This document shows, piece by piece, positions 26,307 through 34,887 of a stretch of DNA of 64,000 nucleotides. The position numbers were made by a program, and so were the translations under genes. The notes beneath the pieces are model-generated. The model saw nothing but the letters and a program-made list of their open reading frames with translations, searched no databases and was not told the DNA's origin. Positions within the stretch are counted from its first letter, which is position 1. Every line of letters begins with the position of its first letter. This stretch comes from Bacteroides sp. 224 (lineage in GTDB: Bacteria > Bacteroidota > Bacteroidia > Bacteroidales > Bacteroidaceae): assembly GCF_010500995.1 (NCBI RefSeq), contig NZ_QVMK01000002.1, forward strand, positions 191,429-255,428. The letters are read 5' to 3'.

Positions 26307-28742
26307 TTAAACGTTGGCAATACTCATAATATCTGCAAATACACCGGCGGCGGTTACACTGGCGCCTGCTCCGTATCCCTGAATCATCATCGGGTATTCT
26401 TTATAGCGTTCAGTGGTAAGCAGAATGATGTTATTACTTCCTTCCAGGTTAAAAAATGGGTGTTTGGAATCTACCTCTTGTAAAGAGACAGAACCTTTTC
26501 CGTTTTCAAACTTAGCCACAAATCGCCAGTGTTTGTTTTCGCTCTCCAATACTTTGCGACGTGCTTCAAAGTCGGCATCTAATTCCGGGATGCGTGTCCA
26601 GAAGTCATCCAATGTGCCTTCGAAGAAAGAATCGGGCACAAAGAGGTGTTTCTCTACATCTTCTTGTTCCAGTTTATAGCCGGCTTCACGGGCAAGGATT
26701 ACCAGTTTACGGATTACATCCTTTCCACTTAGGTCGATACGTGGATCGGGTTCGGAGTAGCGTTCTTCCTGTGCCATCTTAATGGTTTTGCTGAAAGGAA
26801 TATCCGCACTGATTTTATTGAAGATATAGTTTAATGTACCGGAAAGTACGGCTTCTATTTTTAATATCTTGTCGCCGCTGTGTATCAGGTCGTTTATTGT
26901 ATTGATAATGGGTAGTCCTGCTCCTACATTGGTTTCAAACAAGTATTTAGCACCACGCTTTCGGGCTATCTGCTTCAATTCTATATAGTTGTCATATTCA
27001 GAAGAAGCTGCAATTTTATTGGCGGCCACCACCGAAATATTATGCTGCAAAAGGTCTTTGTACAACGAAGCAACGTCAGAACTGGCAGTACAATCTACAA
27101 ATACGGAATTGAAGATATTCATTCCGATAATCTCATCACGAAGTATTTGCGGACTGCTATCCATGCCTGTTTTGTATAAATCTTCCTGATAGTTGTCGAG
27201 GTTGATGCCCGAGCGGTTAAATAAGCCTTTCACATTATCGGCAATACCTACTACATTAAGTACCAGTCCGTTTTCTTCCATTAACTTCTGACGTTGGCAA
27301 CGTATCTGGTCGATTAGGCTTCCTCCTACAGTACCTGTTCCGCAGATAAAGAGGTTAAGCACCTGATATTCGGACAAGAAGAAGGAGTCGTGAATAACGT
27401 TCAGTGATTTGCGCAATGATTTCTCATCTACCACAAACGAGATGTTTGTTTCCGAAGCTCCTTGTGCACAAGCAATTACATTGATACCGTTGCGACCCAA
27501 TGTGCCAAACAACTTTCCGGCAATACCGGGAGTATGCTTCATGTTTTCGCCTACAATAGCCACAGTGGCCAATCCTTTTTCCGCAGAGATTTCGGTAATC
27601 TCTCCCATCTCTATTTCTTTGGCGAACTCTTCGTTCAATACCTGACAAGCCAAATCTGCATCATCATTACGCACTCCGATGGAAGTACTGTTTTCCGAAG
27701 AAGCCTGAGATACAAGGAATACACTGATTCCGTTTTTAGCCAACGCACGGAATATACGGTAGTTTACACCGATTACCCCTACCATACCAAGCCCTTGTAC
27801 AGTAATCAAGCTGGTATCATTAATAGATGAAATTCCTTTAATCGCTTTTCCTTCGCTATTGCCATTCTTTTGTATAATGATGGTTCCTTTTCCTTCGGGG
27901 TTGAAGGTATTCTTTACCAGAATAGGAATATTCTTATGGCAAACCGGATAGATTGTTGGAGGATATACCACCTTAGCCCCAAAGTTACAAAGCTCCATAG
28001 CCTCTACATAACTAAGCTCATCGATGGTATAAGCCGAAGAAATCACACGAGGATCGGCAGTCATAAATCCGTCTACATCTGTCCAGATCTCCAGAATAGA
28101 AGCATCAAGGGTAGCAGCAATAACGGCAGCGGTATAGTCCGATCCGCCACGACCCAGATTGGTTACATCGCCGGAAGTTTTATCCGACGAAATAAAACCA
28201 CCAAGTACGGCAACCTTAGGCTTATTCTTAAAAGTTTCACTTATCAGTTGGTTCGATAGTTCTGCATCCAGAATATGTTTGGAGTGTTTCTTCTCTGTTT
28301 TAATAAAGGTACGCGAGTCGAACCATTGAGCATCCTTAATCAGTTCGGCTACAATGATAGACGAAAGTCTTTCGCCGTAACTAACAATGGTATCGGCAGT
28401 TTTAGGAGAGAGATCTCTAATCAGGTAAATACCTTGATAAATATCTTTAAGTTCGTTCAAGAGTTCTCCTACTTGCTTTTGCAGAACAACTTGCCGATCT
28501 CCGGCAGGGATCACCCCTTTAATCATTTCTACATGACGATAGACTATCTCTTGAAATTCCGTTTCGTAACCGGAATCGCCCGAAGCGGCTATTTTAGAGG
28601 TATTAATTAACTTGTCGGTTATTCCGCCTAAAGCAGATACAACTACAATAACCGGTTCTTTTACCGACTCGACTATTTTCTTTACGTTTAAAATGCTGTT
28701 CACGGAACCTACGGATGTTCCGCCGAATTTCATTACTTTCAT
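26307..28742 (-). CDS. thrA: Bifunctional aspartokinase / homoserine dehydrogenase
   Basis: 811 residues. Aspartokinase N-terminus MKVMKFGGTSVGSVNSI, kinase core GRGGSDYTAAVIAATLDASILEIWTDVDGFMTADPR, two ACT regulatory domains around residues 310-460 (TVQGLGMVGVIGVNYRIF, VAIVGENMKHTPGIAGKLFGTLG), then a homoserine dehydrogenase domain from about 465 (FICGTGTVGGSLIDQI, ETNVGAGLPIINTINDLIHSGDKI, GTLNYIF, YSEPDPRIDLSGKDV). It performs the first and third steps from aspartate to threonine and methionine. A leader peptide upstream suggests attenuation. Confidence 0.96.
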   Translation of the reverse strand: MKVMKFGGTSVGSVNSILNVKKIVESVKEPVIVVVSALGGITDKLINTSKIAASGDSGYETEFQEIVYRHVEMIKGVIPAGDRQVVLQKQVGELLNELKDIYQGIYLIRDLSPKTADTIVSYGERLSSIIVAELIKDAQWFDSRTFIKTEKKHSKHILDAELSNQLISETFKNKPKVAVLGGFISSDKTSGDVTNLGRGGSDYTAAVIAATLDASILEIWTDVDGFMTADPRVISSAYTIDELSYVEAMELCNFGAKVVYPPTIYPVCHKNIPILVKNTFNPEGKGTIIIQKNGNSEGKAIKGISSINDTSLITVQGLGMVGVIGVNYRIFRALAKNGISVFLVSQASSENSTSIGVRNDDADLACQVLNEEFAKEIEMGEITEISAEKGLATVAIVGENMKHTPGIAGKLFGTLGRNGINVIACAQGASETNISFVVDEKSLRKSLNVIHDSFFLSEYQVLNLFICGTGTVGGSLIDQIRCQRQKLMEENGLVLNVVGIADNVKGLFNRSGINLDNYQEDLYKTGMDSSPQILRDEIIGMNIFNSVFVDCTASSDVASLYKDLLQHNISVVAANKIAASSEYDNYIELKQIARKRGAKYLFETNVGAGLPIINTINDLIHSGDKILKIEAVLSGTLNYIFNKISADIPFSKTIKMAQEERYSEPDPRIDLSGKDVIRKLVILAREAGYKLEQEDVEKHLFVPDSFFEGTLDDFWTRIPELDADFEARRKVLESENKHWRFVAKFENGKGSVSLQEVDSKHPFFNLEGSNNIILLTTERYKEYPMMIQGYGAGASVTAAGVFADIMSIANV

Positions 28743-28747
28743 ATATT

Positions 28748-28907
28748 GGGTTTGAGTTTTTGAGTTTTAAGTTTGTAGTTTTAAGTTTGTAGTTTATAGT
28801 TTTGAGTTTGTAGGGTTGAGTTTATGGGTGGTGAGTTTTTTGAGTTTCCATTTACTTCAAAAACAGTTTACCCTCTAAACTATAAACTCAAAACTAAAAA
28901 ACTTAAA
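28748..28907. repeat. Word-repeat inverted element (GTTTGTAGTTTTAA type) in the thrA leader
   Basis: Reiterated GAGTTTNTAGTTTTAAGTTTG words at 28748-28847 face the complementary run AAACTATAAACTCAAAACTA at 28877-28905. The element occupies the RNA between the leader peptide and the thrA start, so it must affect leader folding. Confidence 0.8.
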
Positions 28908-28960
28908 TGATTTTGTCTGCCTTTGCAAACGTGGATCACGTAGATACACAAGAACTTTCC

Positions 28961-29026
28961 TTAACCCCTAAGGGTCATGGTACATATACACATCGTCGTT
29001 GTAGTATGTGAGTAGTTCTTAATCAT
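28961..29026 (-). CDS. thrL: Threonine operon leader peptide, 21 residues
   Basis: Minus-strand ATG at 29026-29024 and TAA at 28963-28961. The peptide contains HTTTTMCICTMTL: six threonine codons (ACT ACA ACG ACG, then ACC, ACC) plus isoleucine, three Met and two Cys in 21 residues. It lies 218 bp upstream of thrA on the same strand, after a TAnnTTTG box. This is the design of threonine attenuator peptides in enterobacteria. Downstream RNA can form ACGTG/CACGT and GTTTGC/GCAGAC hairpins (28925-28952) followed after about 12 nt by a T6 tract. The terminator/antiterminator pairing is inferred only. Confidence 0.72.
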   Translation of the reverse strand: MIKNYSHTTTTMCICTMTLRG

Positions 29027-29064
29027 AATCTCTATTTCTACGCCTTTTAGATTGATAAGTGCTG

Positions 29065-29072
29065 CAAAAATA
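29065..29072 (-). promoter_or_regulatory. -7 box of the thr operon promoter
   Basis: Minus-strand TATTTTTG matches TAnnTTTG and would start the transcript near 29058, about 32 bp before the leader peptide and about 315 bp before thrA. No clear -33 TTTG was found. Confidence 0.55.
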
Positions 29073-29227
29073 CAAATAATTCTATTCATTCTATCACTTT
29101 TTGCGATTATTTTGCATTAAAAGCACATGAAAACAGAAGAAGGCAAAGAAAATAGCAACCTATAGTATTATCATTTTAACACCAAACAAATCAGGCACAA
29201 GCAAATGATCGGTTTATTTATTGACAA

Positions 29228-29262
29228 TTTGAAACCGCGAACCAAAAATATTACTATCTTTG
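29228..29262 (+). promoter_or_regulatory. ansA promoter
   Basis: TTTG at 29228-29231 and TATCTTTG at 29255-29262 with a 23-bp spacer. The box lies inside the longest open frame, which supports the ansA start at 29286 instead of 29205. Confidence 0.6.
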
Positions 29263-29285
29263 CAGGGAACAACATTCTTTTTCTT

Positions 29286-30326
29286 ATGTGCCCTGAAAGT
29301 GCCTCAGTTTTATTAATATATACCGGCGGAACCATTGGGATGATTGAAAATCCAGAAACCGGTGCACTTGAAAATTTTAAATTCGACCAGCTCCAGAAAT
29401 ATATACCGGAGTTGCGCCGTTTCATTTTCCGTATAGATACTTATCAGTTTGATCCTCCTATGGACTCTTCGGATATGGAGCCGGACATGTGGAGCAGATT
29501 AGTTAAAATAATATTCGATAATTACGATAAATACAATGGCTTCGTTATTCTGCATGGAACAGATACGATGGCTTATACAGCGTCGGCTCTCAGTTTTATG
29601 CTCGAAGGTTTAAACAAGCCTGTTATATTTACAGGGTCGCAACTACCCATTGGAGTGCTTAGAACCGATGGAAAAGAGAACCTGATGACGAGTATCGAAA
29701 TTGCTGCCGAACAAGATAAAGAAGGCAAACCCGTAGTGCCGGAAGTTTGTATATTTTTCGAAAACCATTTGATGCGTGGTAACCGGACAACAAAATTGAA
29801 CGCAGAGAACTTCAATGCGTTCCGTTCTTGCAATTTCCCGGCTTTAGCCACCGCAGGCATACACATACGCTACAATCATTTATTCAACTACCCTAAGTCG
29901 TATAAGCAAACATTGAAGCCCCATTATAAGATGGATAGCAATGTAGCTATACTGAAACTGTTTCCGGGTATTCAGGAGGGTGTGGTAAAGTCCATTCTTA
30001 ATATCGAAGGCCTGAAAGGAGTGGTATTAGAAACGTATGGTTCCGGAAATGCTCCGCAGAAGGAATGGTTCACTCGCCATCTTAGCGAAGCCAGCGAACG
30101 GGGTATTGTTATTGTAAACGTAACCCAATGCAGCGCCGGAAGCGTAGAAATGAAAAGATACAAAACTGGCTATCAGCTACTTAGATCAGGAGTAGTATGC
30201 GGGCACGACAGTACCACAGAGGCCGCCATCACCAAACTGATGTATCTGCTGGGAAAAGGTTACTCGCCCGGAGAAGTAAGACTACGAATGAATGAGCCGA
30301 TGGTAGGAGAAATCACTATTCAGTAA
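29286..30326 (+). CDS. ansA: Type I L-asparaginase
   Basis: 346 residues from MCPESASVLLIYTGGTIGM at 29286. The two catalytic threonine motifs YTGGTIG and HGTDTMAYTASALSF are present, plus VFTGSQLPIG-like VIFTGSQLPIGVLRTDGKENL and the C-terminal GHDSTTEAAITKLMYLLGKG. There is no signal peptide, so it acts in the cytoplasm, releasing ammonia from asparagine. The open frame reaches upstream to 29205 but that part overlaps the promoter. Confidence 0.93.
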   Translation: MCPESASVLLIYTGGTIGMIENPETGALENFKFDQLQKYIPELRRFIFRIDTYQFDPPMDSSDMEPDMWSRLVKIIFDNYDKYNGFVILHGTDTMAYTASALSFMLEGLNKPVIFTGSQLPIGVLRTDGKENLMTSIEIAAEQDKEGKPVVPEVCIFFENHLMRGNRTTKLNAENFNAFRSCNFPALATAGIHIRYNHLFNYPKSYKQTLKPHYKMDSNVAILKLFPGIQEGVVKSILNIEGLKGVVLETYGSGNAPQKEWFTRHLSEASERGIVIVNVTQCSAGSVEMKRYKTGYQLLRSGVVCGHDSTTEAAITKLMYLLGKGYSPGEVRLRMNEPMVGEITIQ

Positions 30327-30789
30327 ATAAAGAACACACTGGGCGCAATGCTCACAACTAAAAAAGTCACATTTCTTCAACAAAAAAGCATAAACCTAAA
30401 GTATAGCGTTCGTTATAGCGACCCTATAACAATATATTGTAGTAGAATACTACTGATGATGATAAGAAGCAGAAGTAGAAAATAAATTTAGAAAAAAGGC
30501 CTACCGGCAACTGATTAAAATGCTACCGGCAATCGACCGAAATACTACCGACAGTTAACTGAAATGCTACCGGCAATCGAAATAGATGGAAGCAACAGAG
30601 AAAAAGGACGACAACACAAAAACACAACCTGCTTACAATCTGATACTTAGAAAATAATTCGAAAATTATCTCTCGAAAATGAGCGTTTTGTGCCATAACG
30701 CGCACTTTATGAGCTCAATTTGTTTTCTATTTCATACCTTTGCCTCACAATAATCACAAAATCGTAGTTTTGATTAAAAAACAACCCCA
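30327..30789. other. ansA-radA intergenic region
   Basis: 463 bp without a credible gene. It holds the 22-bp tandem repeat cluster at 30496-30583 and, just before radA, a promoter-like TACCTTTG at 30735-30742 (TAnnTTTG form). A short GTTATAG/CTATAAC dyad is at 30412-30430. Confidence 0.6.
30496..30583. repeat. 22-bp-period tandem repeat cluster, 4 units
   Basis: Units start at 30496, 30518, 30540 and 30562, each exactly 22 bp, with core AAATGCTACCGGCAATCG. The core closely resembles that of the cluster at 11710 (AAATGCAACCGGCATT). Confidence 0.85.
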
Positions 30790-32157
30790 ATGGCTAAAGA
30801 AAAAACCGTATATGTATGCAGCAACTGTGGACAGGACTCCCCGAAATGGGTGGGCAAATGTTCCTCTTGTGGAGAATGGAACACTTATGTAGAAGAGATT
30901 GTACGCAAGGAACCTTCCAAACTTCGTCCTGTGTCGGGTATGGAAACCACCAAAGCAAAGCCTATGATGCTGCGCGATGTGGAAGCAGGAGACGAACCAC
31001 GCATCAATATGCACGACGAAGAGCTCAATCGTGTATTGGGAGGCGGGTTAGTACCGGGCTCTTTAGTATTGCTGGGAGGTGAACCGGGCATTGGTAAATC
31101 AACCCTTATTCTGCAAACAGTACTTCATATACCGGAGAAACGCATCCTTTATGTATCCGGCGAGGAAAGTGCCCGGCAGTTGAAGCTCCGTGCCGACCGC
31201 ATTACTCATGCTTCGGACAATTGTTACATTGTATGCGAAACATCTTTAGAGCAGATTTATGTGCACATCAAGAATATTCGTCCGGAACTGGTGGTGATTG
31301 ATTCCATCCAGACTATTTCTACAGAAGCCATTGAGTCTTCTCCGGGCAGCGTATCACAGGTACGGGAATGTTCGGCTTCTGTCTTACGGTTTGCCAAAGA
31401 AACGCATATTCCGGTTATCCTCATCGGTCATATCAACAAAGAGGGAAGTATAGCGGGTCCGAAAGTGCTGGAGCATATTGTAGACGCCGTTTTGCAGTTC
31501 GAAGGCGATCAGCATTATATGTACCGCATTCTCCGAAGCATCAAGAATCGCTTTGGGAGTACTGCCGAACTGGGAATTTATGAAATGCGTCAAGATGGAC
31601 TCAGGCAGGTGAGTAATCCTTCGGAGTTACTGCTCTCTCAAGATCATGAGGGGATGAGTGGCGTAGCCATTGCTTCGGCCATCGAGGGGGTTCGTCCTTT
31701 CCTGATTGAAACACAGGCGCTTGTAAGTTCTGCGGTGTATGGAAATCCGCAGCGTTCGGCCACCGGGTTCGATATTCGTCGCATGAATATGTTGCTGGCT
31801 GTGCTCGAAAAACGGGTAGGGTTCAAACTGGCCCAAAAGGATGTATTCCTGAATATTGCCGGAGGGTTGAAGGTGAACGATCCGGCTATCGACTTAGCTG
31901 TAATCAGTGCCATCCTCTCGTCGAATATGGATACGGCCATAGAAACAGGGGTATGCATGGCAGGGGAGATTGGGTTATCAGGGGAGATTCGCCCCGTAAA
32001 CCGGATAGAGCAACGGATTAGCGAAGCGGAGAAACTGGGATTCAAACAGTTTATATTGCCTAAGTATAATTTGCAGGGGCTGGATAGAAAGAAAATAAAG
32101 ATTGAGCTGGTGGCGGTGAGGAAGGTGGAGGAGGCGTTTAGGTGCCTCTTTGGGTGA
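30790..32157 (+). CDS. radA: DNA repair protein RadA (Sms)
   Basis: 455 residues. N-terminal zinc finger CSNCGQDSPKWVGKCSSCGEWNT, Walker A GGEPGIGKST, Walker B-like ELVVIDSIQT, the RadA-specific motif IKNRFGSTAELG and a C-terminal Lon-protease-like domain (FLNIAGGLKVNDPAIDLAVISAILSS). It is a RecA-related branch-migration helicase acting in recombination and repair. A word-repeat element begins 5 bp after its stop. Confidence 0.96.
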   Translation: MAKEKTVYVCSNCGQDSPKWVGKCSSCGEWNTYVEEIVRKEPSKLRPVSGMETTKAKPMMLRDVEAGDEPRINMHDEELNRVLGGGLVPGSLVLLGGEPGIGKSTLILQTVLHIPEKRILYVSGEESARQLKLRADRITHASDNCYIVCETSLEQIYVHIKNIRPELVVIDSIQTISTEAIESSPGSVSQVRECSASVLRFAKETHIPVILIGHINKEGSIAGPKVLEHIVDAVLQFEGDQHYMYRILRSIKNRFGSTAELGIYEMRQDGLRQVSNPSELLLSQDHEGMSGVAIASAIEGVRPFLIETQALVSSAVYGNPQRSATGFDIRRMNMLLAVLEKRVGFKLAQKDVFLNIAGGLKVNDPAIDLAVISAILSSNMDTAIETGVCMAGEIGLSGEIRPVNRIEQRISEAEKLGFKQFILPKYNLQGLDRKKIKIELVAVRKVEEAFRCLFG

Positions 32158-32161
32158 TTTA

Positions 32162-32645
32162 TTGTTCACCACAGATTAACACAGATTTCCACAGATTATT
32201 ATATTAAAGATATGGCTATAGTAGATAAAGAAATAAATGATTTATCATATAAGATTATAGGGTGTGCATACAGGGTTCACAAGGAATTAGGTCCCGGATT
32301 ACTGGAAAGTACTTACGAAGCATGTTTATGTTATGAATTAGAAAAAGAGAATCTCTTTTTTGAAAAGCAAAAAGAGCTGCCGGTTATTTACATGAATCAG
32401 AAACTTGATTGTGGATATAGAATTGACATTCTTGTTGAAAACAAGGTTATTATTGAACTAAAATCCGTTGACCAACTGCTGCCAATACACACTGCTCAAG
32501 TTATGAGCTACCTTAAACTAAGTAAACTACATTTAGGGCTGCTAATAAACTTCAACCAAACTAATTTACAACACGGAATAAGGAGATACGTACTATAAAC
32601 TACTAAATTAATCTGCGAAAATCTGTGTTAATCTGTGGTGAACAA
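32162..32645. mobile_element. GxxExxY gene enclosed by 36-bp word-repeat inverted repeats (candidate element)
   Basis: Left arm 32162-32197 and right arm 32610-32645 are inverted repeats identical at 34 of 36 positions (words TTGTTCACCACAGATTAACA and CAGATT). They tightly bracket a single gene at 32212-32598, leaving 14 and 11 bp. The same arm family without a gene occurs at 24921-25001. The unit separates radA from the FAD dehydrogenase gene and the right arm reaches into the region just ahead of that gene. No target-site duplication is evident beyond the arms. Whether it moves is inference. Confidence 0.6.
32212..32598 (+). CDS. GxxExxY family protein, PD-(D/E)XK nuclease-like
   Basis: 128 residues, the usual size of the family. 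The naming motif GLLESTY is at residues 29-35 (GPGLLESTYEACLCYEL). A PD-(D/E)XK-like active-site arrangement follows: D72 in GYRIDILVENKVIIELK with E82 and K84. HTAQVMSYLKL near 93-103 and a C-terminal GIRRYVL complete the family pattern. Function is not established; the fold suggests a nuclease. It sits alone within inverted repeats. Confidence 0.85.
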   Translation: MAIVDKEINDLSYKIIGCAYRVHKELGPGLLESTYEACLCYELEKENLFFEKQKELPVIYMNQKLDCGYRIDILVENKVIIELKSVDQLLPIHTAQVMSYLKLSKLHLGLLINFNQTNLQHGIRRYVL

Positions 32646-32658
32646 AACAAAAACAATT

Positions 32659-34209
32659 ATGATACAAGAATACCAACTAAGAATCCTCCCCGAGCAAGCC
32701 GCCAGCGAACAGTCCATAACCTCCTACCTCATCCAAGAGGAAGGATTTAACAAAAAGGACATCACTGCCATCCGTATACTTAAACGTAGTATTGATGCTC
32801 GCCAACGCACTATCTATGTAAACATCAAAGTGCGTGTTTACCTGAATGAGATGCCTAAAGACGACGAATACCAACGCGTCGACTATAAAAATGTAGAGGG
32901 TAAACCTCAGGCAATTATAGTAGGTGCCGGCCCTGCCGGACTATTTGCCGCTTTGCGACTTATTGAGTTAGGCATACGCCCCATCATTGTGGAGCGAGGA
33001 AAGAACGTACACGACCGTCGTAAAGACATTGCCCTGATCAGCAGAGAGCATACGATAAACCCGGAATCGAACTATAGCTTCGGCGAAGGAGGTGCAGGTG
33101 CTTTCTCCGATGGCAAGCTCTACACCCGCAGCAAGAAACGGGGAAATGTAGAAAAGATATTAAACGTATTCTGCCAACATGGAGCCTCCACCAATATCTT
33201 GATAGATGCCCACCCCCACCTTGGCACAGACAAACTGCCCCGAGTCATTGAGAATATGCGAAACACCATTCTGCAATGTGGTGGTGAAATACACTTCGAA
33301 ACAAGAATGGACAGGCTTATCATTCAGAAACAGAAAGTAGAAGGCATCGAAACCAACACCGGAAAAACATTCCTCGGACCTGTTATCCTTGCTACCGGAC
33401 ACTCTGCCCGGGATGTTTACCAATGGTTATACCACAACGATGTATTTATTGAACCCAAAGCCATCGCCGTAGGAGTACGTTTGGAACACCCTTCCGAACT
33501 GATAGATCGTATACAATACCATAATAAAGAAGGACGAGGCAAATACCTGCCTGCCGCCGAATATAGTTTTGTTACTCAGGTAGATGGTCGCGGTGTTTAT
33601 AGCTTCTGTATGTGTCCCGGAGGGTTTGTTGTTCCTGCGGCAAGCCAACCGGAGCAGGTAGTGGTAAATGGTATGTCGCCCTCCAACCGGGGTTCTAAAT
33701 GGAGTAACTCGGGCATGGTGGTAGAGGTGCATCCGGAAGATGTTGCCGAAGTAACAGGAGCCTTAACCATGATGAAGTTTCAACATGAGATAGAAAGACA
33801 AAGTTGGCTGCAAGGAGGCATGAAACAAACAGCACCTGCCCAACGAATGGTAGACTTCACCAGAAAGAAATTGAGTTTCGATTTGCCCGACAGTTCATAC
33901 AGTCCGGGACTGGTATCTTCTCCCCTGCATTTCTGGATGCCGGAGTTTATCACCAAAAGGTTATCGACTGCTTTCACTCAGTTCGGTCGGAGTGCTCATG
34001 GCTTCCTTACTAACGAAGCTTTAATGATTGGGGTAGAGAGCCGCACTTCCTCTCCGGTACGTATCACGCGAGATAAAGAAACTTTGCAGCACATCAACAT
34101 TAGTGGATTATTCCCTTGCGGAGAAGGAGCCGGATATGCAGGTGGAATTGTTTCGGCTGCCATAGATGGAGAAAGATGCGCGGAGAGCCTAAGTCATGGT
34201 TTACAATAA
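32659..34209 (+). CDS. NAD(P)/FAD-dependent dehydrogenase (COG2509 type)
   Basis: 516 residues from MIQEYQLRILPEQAA at 32659; the frame opens at a GTG at 32635 but that lies in the right arm of the inverted-repeat element. Residues about 85-110 contain the FAD loop IIVGAGPAGLFAALRLIELG; later PESNYSFGEGGAGAFSDGKLYTR and FPCGEGAGYAGGIVSAAIDGE are characteristic of this uncharacterised oxidoreductase family. The substrate is unknown. The last 14 bases overlap the LuxR-type gene. Confidence 0.85.
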   Translation: MIQEYQLRILPEQAASEQSITSYLIQEEGFNKKDITAIRILKRSIDARQRTIYVNIKVRVYLNEMPKDDEYQRVDYKNVEGKPQAIIVGAGPAGLFAALRLIELGIRPIIVERGKNVHDRRKDIALISREHTINPESNYSFGEGGAGAFSDGKLYTRSKKRGNVEKILNVFCQHGASTNILIDAHPHLGTDKLPRVIENMRNTILQCGGEIHFETRMDRLIIQKQKVEGIETNTGKTFLGPVILATGHSARDVYQWLYHNDVFIEPKAIAVGVRLEHPSELIDRIQYHNKEGRGKYLPAAEYSFVTQVDGRGVYSFCMCPGGFVVPAASQPEQVVVNGMSPSNRGSKWSNSGMVVEVHPEDVAEVTGALTMMKFQHEIERQSWLQGGMKQTAPAQRMVDFTRKKLSFDLPDSSYSPGLVSSPLHFWMPEFITKRLSTAFTQFGRSAHGFLTNEALMIGVESRTSSPVRITRDKETLQHINISGLFPCGEGAGYAGGIVSAAIDGERCAESLSHGLQ

Positions 34210-34813
34210 TTCCAACCACCCAGCCTCTCCTTCGGAGAGAGCCGGGGAGAGGCTCGAAATAGCCATCATCACCCCCGACACCCTTTCTGCCATTGGTTTA
34301 AGGGAGTTATTAAAAGGTATCGACCCTATATGCATCGTTCGTATGTTCCCCAACTTCGGAGCATTTGCCGACGATACCCCCGACATGTACACCTGGTACT
34401 TTGTTTCTTCGCAAACTTATGTGCTTTACAATGCTTTCTTTCTGCCCCGCAAGGAGAAAACCATCATATTGATGCATGGCGTAGGCGGAACAGTGATACC
34501 TGCCGGCAATCATATACTAAACATCTTTCTGCCCGAACAGAAGATGCAAACAGAACTGGCGCGTTTCTTCGAAGAAAAGAAACCATTGCCCACCCCGGAA
34601 GAAGAGAAAGAGCTATCTGCCCGGGAAATAGAAGTGTTGGTGCTTGTCAGCAAAGGCTACATCAATAAAGAAATTGCCGATAAATTGAATATCAGCCTAA
34701 CGACAGTCATTACACATCGCAAAAATATCACTGAGAAGTTAGGCATCAAATCTGTATCAGGACTTACCATGTATGCCGTAATGAATGGATATGTAGAAGC
34801 GGACAGAATATAA
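34196..34813 (+). CDS. LuxR-type helix-turn-helix regulator
   Basis: 205 residues. Residues about 140-200 form a LuxR/NarL helix-turn-helix (LSAREIEVLVLVSKGYINKEIADKLNISLTTVITHRKNITEKLGI). The N-terminal domain is not a typical receiver (no clear DD..D..K pattern). Its first residues (PASPSERAGERLE) are translated from a REP-like hairpin, and no other plausible start codon exists before IAIITPDTLSAIGL, so the repeat appears to supply the true N-terminus. It is followed by a TonB receptor on the same strand, its likely target. Confidence 0.82.
   Translation: MVYNNSNHPASPSERAGERLEIAIITPDTLSAIGLRELLKGIDPICIVRMFPNFGAFADDTPDMYTWYFVSSQTYVLYNAFFLPRKEKTIILMHGVGGTVIPAGNHILNIFLPEQKMQTELARFFEEKKPLPTPEEEKELSAREIEVLVLVSKGYINKEIADKLNISLTTVITHRKNITEKLGIKSVSGLTMYAVMNGYVEADRI
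34221..34255. repeat. REP-like hairpin inside the 5' end of the LuxR-type gene
   Basis: CAGCCTCTCCTTCGGAGAGA followed by GCCGGGGAGAGGCTCG, the same family as the copies at 18387 and 18467. It keeps the reading frame and encodes about eleven residues. Confidence 0.8.
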
Positions 34814-34887
34814 TCCTCATAAATTAGGATTGTGTAGTTATTATAGTTATTGTTTCTTTGCAAAAGAAAATAATAAGCTAAATATAA

